Assembly (NCBI GenBank): GCA_934255485.1
Contig: CAKQOG010000023.1
Coordinates: 1 to 37,803, forward strand
Length of the DNA stretch: 37,803 bases
Reading direction: 5' to 3'
From: an uncultured Prevotellamassilia sp.
GTDB taxonomy: Bacteria > Bacteroidota > Bacteroidia > Bacteroidales > Bacteroidaceae
Made by a program: the position numbers and the translations under genes. Each line of letters starts with the position of its first letter. Position 1 is the first letter of the stretch. Below, one piece after another: positions 7,173 to 14,635 of the stretch. The notes under the pieces were generated by a model. That model was not told the DNA's origin and searched no databases. It saw only the letters and a list, made by a program, of their open reading frames with translations.

Positions 7173-8120
7173 TTATTCTTCTTTTTTAGCTTTAACCTTA
7201 ATACGATCAAAGCCCTCGCCAAACACACCAATAACCTTAGATTGTGATACAAAAGCATTGGGATCAATGCTCTGAATAATGCGGAAGATATTGGTGCTTT
7301 CGCGCTTTTTGGCCAATACTACCAATACCTTACGTTCTTGTTTGGTATACCAACCTTGGCCATCAAGCACTGTTACACCACGATGGGTAGCACTGATAGC
7401 TGCAGCTATGGCATCATACTCGCGTGAGAATATAAGGAATTGAACTGACTGGCGTCCACGATCTACCACATAGTCGAGCATAAGGTTTACGATGATTAGT
7501 GTGCAATAGCCATAAAGCAGTTTGTCTACATCACCATCTGGAAGGAAGAATGCCGAAGTGATAATGATGATGTCGCAAAGCATCATCATTTGTCCGAGTG
7601 TTACATCCTTATATTTGTTGATGATAGAAGCTATAATATCAGTGCCTCCTGTTGAACCATTGTGGAGGAAGACAAAGCCAATGCCTACACCCTCAATAGC
7701 TGCACCAAGAATGCACGACATGAAAGCATTACCTTGTACTACTTGTGGCAAATGACTATGCGGATTGACAAAGGGAAACATGTCGGGACGTGTTTGGCCA
7801 AGATAGATCATCACCTCTTGTGACAAACCCAAGAGAAACGAAAGCATAAACACGGCATAGATGGTTTTTAAGCAAAAATGCCACCCTAACACTTTTACTG
7901 CAATTATCAATAAGATAATGTTTACAGCAAAGAATGTGTACTGCACAGGGAAGCCCGTAGCATAGAATATCACTGCACCAGCACCAGCAAGGCCACCAGT
8001 GGTGATTTCGTAAGGCAACTGAAAACAAGTAAAACCGAGCGCATACATAATCAAACCAATGGTGATGACTACATAGTCGCGCACGTCTTGTGCCATGGAT
8101 GTTTTGATTTTTGTTACCAT
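7173..8120 (-). CDS. YitT family (DUF2179) integral membrane protein
   Basis: This 315-residue inner-membrane protein has about six hydrophobic segments in residues 15-225 (for example VVITIGLIMYALGFTCF and FFAVNIILLIIAVKVLGW). A Gly-rich motif NGSTGGTDIIASI follows segment four. The soluble C-terminal DUF2179 domain (about 225-310: QFLIFSREYDAIAAAI, RGVTVLDGQGWY, KVLVVLAKK, DPNAFVSQSKVIGVFGEGF) identifies the YitT family. Members are widespread and mostly uncharacterised; no transport substrate can be assigned. It begins 79 bases after leuS with no promoter motif seen between them, so it is probably transcribed with leuS. An alternative start at residue 9 (MAQDVRDY) is possible. Confidence 0.9.
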   Translation of the reverse strand: MVTKIKTSMAQDVRDYVVITIGLIMYALGFTCFQLPYEITTGGLAGAGAVIFYATGFPVQYTFFAVNIILLIIAVKVLGWHFCLKTIYAVFMLSFLLGLSQEVMIYLGQTRPDMFPFVNPHSHLPQVVQGNAFMSCILGAAIEGVGIGFVFLHNGSTGGTDIIASIINKYKDVTLGQMMMLCDIIIITSAFFLPDGDVDKLLYGYCTLIIVNLMLDYVVDRGRQSVQFLIFSREYDAIAAAISATHRGVTVLDGQGWYTKQERKVLVVLAKKRESTNIFRIIQSIDPNAFVSQSKVIGVFGEGFDRIKVKAKKEE

Positions 8121-8150
8121 GAAATAGGTTGTTAGGGAAAAGACAAACCA

Positions 8151-8187
8151 TGCGCAAGAGACTTGCTACAAGCGAGCCTCTTGCGCA
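8151..8187. terminator. Hairpin between leuS and the YitT-family gene
   Basis: TGCGCAAGAG (8151-8160) pairs perfectly with CTCTTGCGCA (8178-8187). No real T tract follows on either strand, so it may be a weak terminator or an mRNA processing or stability structure between the two genes. Confidence 0.5.
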
Positions 8188-8199
8188 AGGAAAGTTGCT

Positions 8200-11040
8200 T
8201 TATTTGATTACAATATTAACAATTCTGCCAGGAACAACAATTACTTTTACAACTGTTTTACCCTCAAGATACTTCTGAGCAGCTTCTGAGGCAAGAGCTA
8301 CCTCTTGTATGCTCTCTTTTGTTGCATCAGCAGGGAACGTAAGCGTAAAGCGTGTTTTGCCGTTGAATGAAACAGACAGTGTTTGGGTATCTTCTTTCAA
8401 ATACTTTTCGTCATAACTTGGCCACTGTGCATCGCATACAGTGGTTGTATGTCCAAGTGTATGCCATAACTCTTCGGCCATGTGAGGCGCAAATGGAGAA
8501 AGCAATGTTACGAGTGTTTCGAGTACTTGACGACTATGACACTTTTGCTGTGCTAACTCGCCAACAGCTATCATGAAGGCTGGAATAGAAGTGTTGTAAG
8601 AGAATACCTCAATGTCCTCAGTTACCTTTTTGATTAATTTGTGCAAAGTCTTTAGATTCTCTTTGGTTGGCTCATCATCCGTAACAGCCCAATCGCCACA
8701 AGCAGGATAGAACAACATCCACATCTTGCGCAAGAAGCGGAAGCACCCATCAATACCATTTGAATCCCAAGGCTTGCTCTGGTTGATAGGACCAAGGAAC
8801 ATTTCGTAAAGTCGCAAGGTGTCGGCACCATATTTTTCGACAATCATATCGGGATTAACCACGTTGTACATCGACTTAGACATCTTCTCAATGGCCCAAC
8901 CGCAAACGTACTTGTTATCTTCGAGTATGAACTCTGCTGTTTCGTATTCAGGACGCCAATGCTTGAAGGCTTCAACGTCAAGAACATCGTTGTGTACGAT
9001 ATTTACGTCTACATGGATAGGAGTGGTATCATACTTATCTTTCAAACCGAGAGATACAAAGGTGTTTGTATCCTTGATACGATAAACAAAGTTTGAACGA
9101 CCTTGAATCATGCCTTGATTAACAAGCTTTTGGAATGGTTCGTCTTTGCATGATATACCTAAGTCAAATAGGAATTTGTCCCAGAAACGACTATAAATAA
9201 GGTGTCCTGTAGCATGTTCTGAGCCACCGATATATAAATCTACGTTTTGCCAATAGCTATCGGCCTCTTTGCTAATAATGGTTTTATCGTTAGTGGGGTC
9301 CATATAGCGAAGGTAATATGCAGATGAACCTGCAAAACCTGGCATAGTAGAAAGCTCAATAGGGAATATAGTTTTATTGTCTATATTGCTATTATCAGTG
9401 ATACATTTGTTAGCCTCGTCCCATGCCCAACGAGTGGCATTGCCAAGAGGTGGCTCACCTGTTTCGGTTGGTAAGAACTTAGTAACTTCGGGCAATTCGA
9501 GTGGCAAACACTCCGAAGGAATCATTTGTGGCATGCCATCTTTGTAGTAGACGGGGAAGGGTTCACCCCAATAGCGCTGGCGAGAGAAGATGGCATCACG
9601 CAAGCGGAAGTTTACCTTTACGCGGCCAAGATGATTTTCTGTAACAAACTTCTTGGTAGCTGCAATCGCCTCTTTTACCGTAAGTCCGTTCAGACTGAAG
9701 TCTTTAAGACTATGCTTGCCTTTTGCTGGAGAGTTCTGCACAATACCTTCTTTGGCGTCAAAACTCTCTTCACTTACATCAGCTCCTTCAATCAAAGGAA
9801 TGATAGGCAGGTTGAAATGGCGAGCAAAAGCATAGTCGCGTGAGTCGTGAGCTGGCACAGCCATGATAGCCCCCGTTCCGTAACCAGCCAATACATAGTC
9901 GCTAATCCATACAGGTATCTCATCGCCAGTGAAAGGATTAATGGCATACGAGCCAGTGAATACACCTGTTACTCTGCGGTCTGCTATACGCTCACGTTCT
10001 GTACGCTTTTTTGTAGCTTCTAAGTAAGCGTCTACATCAGCCTTTTGTGCTGCAGTGGTGAGTTGCTGAACCAACTCGCTTTCAGGCGCAAGCACCATAA
10101 ATGTTACACCGAAAATAGTATCGGCACGAGTTGTAAAGATTGTAAACTTAACATTACTATCTTTTACAGAAAACTGCATTTCAGTACCCTCAGAACGTCC
10201 AATCCAATTGCGTTGTGTTTCTTTAAGAGAATCTGTCCAATCTATATTGTCAAGGCCATCGAGTAGGCGTTGAGCGTATGCCGACACACGCAAGCACCAT
10301 TGCTTCATCTTTTTCTGAACAACTGGGTAGCCGCCGCGTTCGCTCACGCCATCAACTACCTCGTCGTTGGCTAACACAGTACCCAACTTAGGACACCAGT
10401 TTACCATTGTTTCGCCGAGATAAGCAATGCGGTAGTTCATCAGCACTTGTTGTTGCTCAACACTGCTCATAGCCTTCCATTCGTCAGCTGAGAAGTGAAG
10501 TTCTTCGCTTTGTGCCAAACTCTCAGTGCCTTCAGTACCTTTTTCTTCGAAATGTTTAACCAATTCGCTGATAGGAAGCGCCTTTTCGCACTTGCGACAG
10601 TAGAAGTGGTTAAACATTTGTTGGAAAGCCCATTGAGTCCAATGATAGTATTTAGGATCGCACGTACGCACCTCTCTGTCCCAATCAAATGAGAAACCTA
10701 TTTTATCAAGTTGCTCGCGATAGCGCTTGATATTAGTTTCAGTAGTAATAGCAGGATGCTGACCTGTTTGTATTGCATATTGTTCAGCTGGAAGACCATA
10801 TGCATCATAGCCCATAGGGTTGAGAACATTAAAACCGCACTGACGCTTATAGCGTGCATAAATGTCAGAAGCTATATATCCCAATGGATGGCCTACATGC
10901 AAGCCTGCACCAGATGGATAAGGGAACATATTAAGAACATAAAATTTCTTTTTGTTCTTATCTATCTCCACGTGATATGTTTTCTCTGTGGCCCATGTCT
11001 TTTGCCACTTTTGTTCAATTTCTCTGAAATTATATTCCAT
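8200..11040 (-). CDS. leuS: Leucyl-tRNA synthetase
   Basis: This class I aminoacyl-tRNA synthetase charges tRNA-Leu with leucine. I place the start at 11040 (MEYNFREIEQKWQ, 946 residues), because LeuRS proteins begin close to this sequence; an in-frame ATG ten codons upstream (11070) would give 956 residues but adds an atypical stretch overlapping the promoter repeat. The HIGH motif is HVGH (48-51) within YPSGAGLHVGHPLGY. The CP1 editing domain spans roughly 230-420, with IFTTRADTIFGVTFMVLAPE and AVPAHDSRDYAFA. KMSKS is at about 719-723, followed by the anticodon-binding and C-terminal domains (SPFAPHMAEELW). An insertion near residues 155-200 (KHFEEKGTEGTESL...) replaces the compact zinc region of other bacteria; I believe it is usual in Bacteroidetes. 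It probably has its own promoter in the repeat at 11068-11075. Confidence 0.97.
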   Translation of the reverse strand: MEYNFREIEQKWQKTWATEKTYHVEIDKNKKKFYVLNMFPYPSGAGLHVGHPLGYIASDIYARYKRQCGFNVLNPMGYDAYGLPAEQYAIQTGQHPAITTETNIKRYREQLDKIGFSFDWDREVRTCDPKYYHWTQWAFQQMFNHFYCRKCEKALPISELVKHFEEKGTEGTESLAQSEELHFSADEWKAMSSVEQQQVLMNYRIAYLGETMVNWCPKLGTVLANDEVVDGVSERGGYPVVQKKMKQWCLRVSAYAQRLLDGLDNIDWTDSLKETQRNWIGRSEGTEMQFSVKDSNVKFTIFTTRADTIFGVTFMVLAPESELVQQLTTAAQKADVDAYLEATKKRTERERIADRRVTGVFTGSYAINPFTGDEIPVWISDYVLAGYGTGAIMAVPAHDSRDYAFARHFNLPIIPLIEGADVSEESFDAKEGIVQNSPAKGKHSLKDFSLNGLTVKEAIAATKKFVTENHLGRVKVNFRLRDAIFSRQRYWGEPFPVYYKDGMPQMIPSECLPLELPEVTKFLPTETGEPPLGNATRWAWDEANKCITDNSNIDNKTIFPIELSTMPGFAGSSAYYLRYMDPTNDKTIISKEADSYWQNVDLYIGGSEHATGHLIYSRFWDKFLFDLGISCKDEPFQKLVNQGMIQGRSNFVYRIKDTNTFVSLGLKDKYDTTPIHVDVNIVHNDVLDVEAFKHWRPEYETAEFILEDNKYVCGWAIEKMSKSMYNVVNPDMIVEKYGADTLRLYEMFLGPINQSKPWDSNGIDGCFRFLRKMWMLFYPACGDWAVTDDEPTKENLKTLHKLIKKVTEDIEVFSYNTSIPAFMIAVGELAQQKCHSRQVLETLVTLLSPFAPHMAEELWHTLGHTTTVCDAQWPSYDEKYLKEDTQTLSVSFNGKTRFTLTFPADATKESIQEVALASEAAQKYLEGKTVVKVIVVPGRIVNIVIK

Positions 11041-11067
11041 TCTTAGAGTTATATTGTTATTTAGGTG

Positions 11068-11075
11068 CAAAGTTA
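11068..11075 (-). promoter_or_regulatory. Likely leuS -7 element
   Basis: The minus strand reads TAACTTTG, fitting TAnnTTTG, 28 bases before the chosen leuS start; this gives a leader of about 20 bases. A TTTG is found upstream at 23 bases, longer than the usual 19-21, so the -33 box is uncertain. An identical element in the second repeat copy (11153-11160) could be a second start point. Confidence 0.5.
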
Positions 11076-11202
11076 GTGCAAACCGAACGTACTAAAAACA
11101 AAAAGGAGAACTTTTTGCTTTTAGTGCTGAGGTGTAGCCTAATTTCGTAAAACAAAGTTAGTGCAAACCGAACGTACTAAACACAAAAAGGAGAACTTTT
11201 TG
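11068..11202. repeat. Two direct copies of a 50-bp repeat upstream of leuS
   Basis: Positions 11068-11117 and 11153-11202 are identical at 49 of 50 bases (A/C difference near the middle), with a period of 85. Each copy contains CAAAGTTAGTGCAAACCGAA and a small hairpin CAAAAAG-GAGAA-CTTTTTG. The 35 bases between the copies are unrelated. The copies lie between the SGNH esterase stop and the leuS start, and each carries a minus-strand TAACTTTG. Confidence 0.9.
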
Positions 11203-11234
11203 TGTTTAACTTTTAGATAGTTCAGTTTGCACTA
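11159..11234 (-). terminator. Long hairpin ending the SGNH esterase unit
   Basis: The inner stem is AAACACAAAAAG (11179-11190) with CTTTTTGTGTTT (11196-11207), 12 bp, loop GAGAA. The outer arms TAGTGCAAACCGAAC (11159-11173) and GTTCAGTTTGCACTA (11220-11234) match at 14 of 15 bases, so nearly the whole second repeat copy folds back on itself. It starts 20 bases past the esterase stop, consistent with transcription termination before leuS. T-richness after the inner stem is modest. Confidence 0.6.
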
Positions 11235-11253
11235 AATGAAAGAAAAGCGATTG

Positions 11254-13806
11254 TTACATTATCACTTTCTTATTATTGACGATATATATATTACCTTTTT
11301 GAGGAGAGGTAATGCGGCGTCCTTGAATATCGTAGATATGCCCCTTACCATTGCTACTATCTATTTTAATTTGATTAATAGCCGTATAACCACGTCGTCT
11401 TACATTCACAACAAAATCTGTCAGTACCACGCCTTTATTTTCTCCTTTAAGCACAAAGGTTGCCTTTTGGTCTGTAGCTCCTTCAATCTTTAGAACTTGT
11501 TTTTCCGAAGATGTGGTGTAGTTCTTACCATTTGCGACAATAGAGATAGCAGACGTATTTCCGCTGATGTTTTGATAAGTAAAACCATATCCCATTATTT
11601 CATATCCTACACCAACATCTATCGTATAAGTACAATCTTTTTTTATTCCCGAGTAGATAACGATGTTGTTTCCATCGTTGCCCATGTTGTTAGCGCTTCC
11701 ACTCGAAAAAGATAGTTGAGGCTCTGTGCGTGTACTGGTCCATAATTTGTTAAAAGGCGAAGACGGATTGCTAAATGCTCCAGTTGAAAGAGAAATGCTG
11801 ACATCACCCTCGGTAAAGTCTGGAATATGTTCTTCAGCTTCTGGAGCATTGGTTATTCTATATACACATCCAGCATCGCTGCGGTCTGTACCCGTTTGCC
11901 CGTTACTCCAATTATAGATTGCCCAACCTAAATGTTCGAGAGTTTGGTTTAATTCAACTTTTCCCGAAGAGATGATATACAATCCACTTTGATTGGCATA
12001 GCTCACTTGCCATCCTTTTGACGGACGTTCAGCGGTTGTAGTTATCGCTTTGTTATAAGTTGCTGTGGGATTGATGTAGGTACCATCTTTGCGATTAATG
12101 ATATCATAACTACCATCATTGCGCTTTGCAAACTTCCACATAGTAGTAGCACTCTTACTATATTCACCACCAATCAACGCACTGCCAACTCCTTGCGAAG
12201 TGAGATAACGATTATTGCGATTGGGAGTAAATAATTGATACCAATGCTCATCTATTGAGGTAGATGCTTTAGGCTGGTTTATTTGTGGTAGGGCTTTTTT
12301 AACAAGTGCATCGTATTCAGAGGCTTTTTGCGTAAGGCTTTTGTTGTCTATCTCCTCTTTGCTTAAAAGTTCATATCCTTCATCTATACCTTGCAACAAG
12401 TCGGCTATTTCAGCTTTTGGATATTGTCCTACGTCATTACCAATCTGCATGTTTTGTGCTGTAGCTATTGCATTATATAATGATGTGCGAGCATCGAATG
12501 TATTGATGGCCAACTCTGCTAATTCATCTGTTGTGGGTGTTACGCCTTCGCCTATAATCTTTGCAAACACTTGCGAAAGTTTGGCATAACCTTTTCCTTG
12601 CATATAGTTGTTGCTAAAATAGGTTGCATTTATAACACCATTTTTAGCTAATGACGTATATGTATCTGCCACATATTCCACATTGTCCATACTCTCTGCC
12701 AACGTTTTTAGATAAGCATTGAATTTAGTGGTACGAGTAGTATTTATGTCCTTGTTAGGTGATGGATAAACAGCCATCAGTTTGATAGCAGAGTTAGGTG
12801 CCAAACTCTTTATCTTATTAACAACCTCTTTGTATTGGACTTCAACGTTTGACAACTCTGTAGCCGTGTTGTTTATTTCCTTATATCCTAATGTGACCAA
12901 TACCATTTTGGGTGATTCGTTGCTGGTTAATCCCTTAAAGATATTAGGCAACATGGCTTTCATTGTTTCAATATCTATGGCTTGGTATCCCCAACTGCCA
13001 CCACGCTGTTTTACATGAGCAGAATGCAATAATTCGTGCCAATCGTTGCCGTCGTCCCCCAATATAACAACATCTTCTTTTGTTATGGGAAGTGCTGCAA
13101 AATAAGTGGCTCGCATACCATTTATGCCGCCCAACCCCGCATCTTTATCTGTGGCATTCTTTGGGTATACACATGAACTTCCTACGTATGAGGCTATTTT
13201 ATTGCACCATATTCTGTAACCAGCCATTGTAAGGTGTAAAGCATCTTTTGATATTTTGTTGGTCGGAATATCCTTAAGGTCATCATATAGGTCTACGTAT
13301 GTTACCCCCATTTCCTTGCATATATTCTTTATGCTATCGTTGGTTACAGGTATGTCTGCAGCATTTTTTACTCCAGTGTTCCTGCATGGCAAAATGCTCT
13401 GGAAAAATACTTGTGTATGAGGACTCTCTTTAGCACAACGCATCAACGTAATGCGCACATTTTTAGCTACTTGTGCAGGAGTGTTCAGCCCTTTGGTGCC
13501 TAAATCGTTCGTGCCCATCATAAAGAATATTTTGCTGGGTTTTCCTGCTAACACAGTTTCTAAGTGTTGCAGCATGATAGGGCTTTCTGCACCATTCACA
13601 CCGCGGTTTAGCACCTTGGCATTGCCAAAAGCTTCCCACCACTCGTGCATATTGGTTATGCTATTTCCATAAAATACTATATTTTCGGTTGTTACTGGGT
13701 GCACTTTAAACCCATCATAACGGTGCATACGAAAGGGTATTCCTTGCGCAAAAGCAGATATACCTATAGTAAAAAAACTAATGGCTGTAAGTAGTTTTCT
13801 TCGCAT
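11254..13806 (-). CDS. Secreted tandem-SGNH (GDSL-type) esterase with lectin-like C-terminal domains
   Basis: This 850-residue exported protein has a signal peptide (cleavage after AFA, about residue 20). An N-terminal SGNH hydrolase domain (about 40-210) has block I GNSIT with nucleophile Ser49, block II NRGVNGA, block III GTND (98-101) and block V DALH (Asp188, His191). A second SGNH-like domain (about 240-425) starts ILGDDGNDW and lacks the serine and the D-x-x-H pair. A helical linker follows, then a beta-trefoil-like segment (about 515-645) and a beta-sandwich-like segment (about 655-815). The last 27 residues carry IYDIQGRRI...GNIYIVNNKKVIM, the short sorting-like motif. The substrate is probably an acyl or acetyl ester on a glycan; sialate O-acetylesterases such as Tannerella NanS also have two SGNH domains, but that specificity is only a possibility. 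It is probably monocistronic. Confidence 0.85.
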   Translation of the reverse strand: MRRKLLTAISFFTIGISAFAQGIPFRMHRYDGFKVHPVTTENIVFYGNSITNMHEWWEAFGNAKVLNRGVNGAESPIMLQHLETVLAGKPSKIFFMMGTNDLGTKGLNTPAQVAKNVRITLMRCAKESPHTQVFFQSILPCRNTGVKNAADIPVTNDSIKNICKEMGVTYVDLYDDLKDIPTNKISKDALHLTMAGYRIWCNKIASYVGSSCVYPKNATDKDAGLGGINGMRATYFAALPITKEDVVILGDDGNDWHELLHSAHVKQRGGSWGYQAIDIETMKAMLPNIFKGLTSNESPKMVLVTLGYKEINNTATELSNVEVQYKEVVNKIKSLAPNSAIKLMAVYPSPNKDINTTRTTKFNAYLKTLAESMDNVEYVADTYTSLAKNGVINATYFSNNYMQGKGYAKLSQVFAKIIGEGVTPTTDELAELAINTFDARTSLYNAIATAQNMQIGNDVGQYPKAEIADLLQGIDEGYELLSKEEIDNKSLTQKASEYDALVKKALPQINQPKASTSIDEHWYQLFTPNRNNRYLTSQGVGSALIGGEYSKSATTMWKFAKRNDGSYDIINRKDGTYINPTATYNKAITTTAERPSKGWQVSYANQSGLYIISSGKVELNQTLEHLGWAIYNWSNGQTGTDRSDAGCVYRITNAPEAEEHIPDFTEGDVSISLSTGAFSNPSSPFNKLWTSTRTEPQLSFSSGSANNMGNDGNNIVIYSGIKKDCTYTIDVGVGYEIMGYGFTYQNISGNTSAISIVANGKNYTTSSEKQVLKIEGATDQKATFVLKGENKGVVLTDFVVNVRRRGYTAINQIKIDSSNGKGHIYDIQGRRITSPQKGNIYIVNNKKVIM

Positions 13807-13845
13807 AAAATGTACATAGAATTTAATTAGGTAAAAAGTATGCCG

Positions 13846-13853
13846 TAAAGATA
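13846..13853 (-). promoter_or_regulatory. Possible -7 element of the SGNH esterase gene
   Basis: The minus strand reads TATCTTTA, one mismatch from TAnnTTTG, about 40 bases before the start codon. No TTTG lies at the expected -33 distance, so this is a weak call. Confidence 0.3.
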
Positions 13854-13989
13854 AGAAATATATATATTAATAGAGCATTTTATAATGAATAATTTGCAAT
13901 TGTAAGCGTTTATGTACCGAATATGTAGCCTTTTCCGATTTTACAACGAATAAGCAACTAAATAATTATTATAAATCGTTTCATTGTTG

Positions 13990-13997
13990 TAATTTTG
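13990..13997 (+). promoter_or_regulatory. Possible -7 element of the DUF3575 envelope operon
   Basis: TAATTTTG fits TAnnTTTG and would give a leader of about 70 bases before 14076. The expected -33 position holds no TTTG, so the call is tentative. The divergent 269-base gap (13807-14075) is otherwise AT-rich with no gene. Confidence 0.4.
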
Positions 13998-14075
13998 CAG
14001 AGATTTGTGTTCGTATATACAAAAGAAACACAACAAAATAGAGATTAAAAACAATTATTTAGAAATACCTTTTGT

Positions 14076-14630
14076 ATGAGAGGAAATTTACGCAAACTAA
14101 GACGCTACGGCATAGCAGCCTTAATATGTATACTTGGGCAACCCGTTTTAGCGCAACGTGTTTCAGTAAAGACTAATACTTTGTATTGGGCTGGAGCAAC
14201 CCCCAATGTAGGTGCAGAATTTAGACTTAACAGACACTTTACTTTAAATGTAGAGGGATTGTTCAATCGTGTAAAATTGGGTTCTAAAATCAACACTCGT
14301 GTGTTAAGCGTAACTCCCGAGGCACGTTATTGGTTCAGTATACGTCCACAAGCTGGTCATTTTGTTGGATTTATGGCTATGGCTACCGACTACGACCTTA
14401 CGTTGAAAAACAAAATAAAAAAAGGCACAGCCGTTGGTGCAGGCGTAACTTATGGTTACTCGTTTGTGCTTAGCAAACGCTGGAGTTTAGAGACCACGGC
14501 TGGTTTAGGTTTGCTAAATGTCCGCAGCAAAAACTATGATAAAGGCACAGCCGAACCTAAAGATGTTAAGTCGAGTGTAAAGTTTGCCCCGATGAAATTG
14601 GGCGTTTCTTTTGTATACATAATCAAGTAG
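14076..14630 (+). CDS. DUF3575 family outer-membrane protein
   Basis: This 184-residue exported protein has a signal peptide (ending VLAQ, about residue 26). The mature part reads like a small 8-stranded beta-barrel: alternating hydrophobic strands such as VSVKTNTLYWAGATPNVGAEFRL, FTLNVEGLFNRVKL and VLSVTPEARYWF, ending in KLGVSFVYIIK. The opening with N-T-L-Y-W and the P-N-V-G-x-E-F motif fit DUF3575, a Bacteroidetes family often found near envelope and fimbrial gene clusters. Its function is unknown. It is the first gene of a plus-strand operon: the next gene starts 5 bases after its stop. No fimbrillin gene is present here, so a link to fimbriae is not supported by this window. Confidence 0.8.
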   Translation: MRGNLRKLRRYGIAALICILGQPVLAQRVSVKTNTLYWAGATPNVGAEFRLNRHFTLNVEGLFNRVKLGSKINTRVLSVTPEARYWFSIRPQAGHFVGFMAMATDYDLTLKNKIKKGTAVGAGVTYGYSFVLSKRWSLETTAGLGLLNVRSKNYDKGTAEPKDVKSSVKFAPMKLGVSFVYIIK

Positions 14631-14635
14631 ATAAT

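Noticed and set aside
7756..8157. 133-residue minus-strand frame overlapping the YitT-family gene
   Set aside because: It is an out-of-frame reading of the same DNA, rich in Cys and Trp; the 315-residue frame has the family features.
14076..14630. Fimbrial gene cluster starting with DUF3575
   Set aside because: The following genes are not fimbrillin or fimbrial anchor proteins, so a fimbrial operon is not supported.
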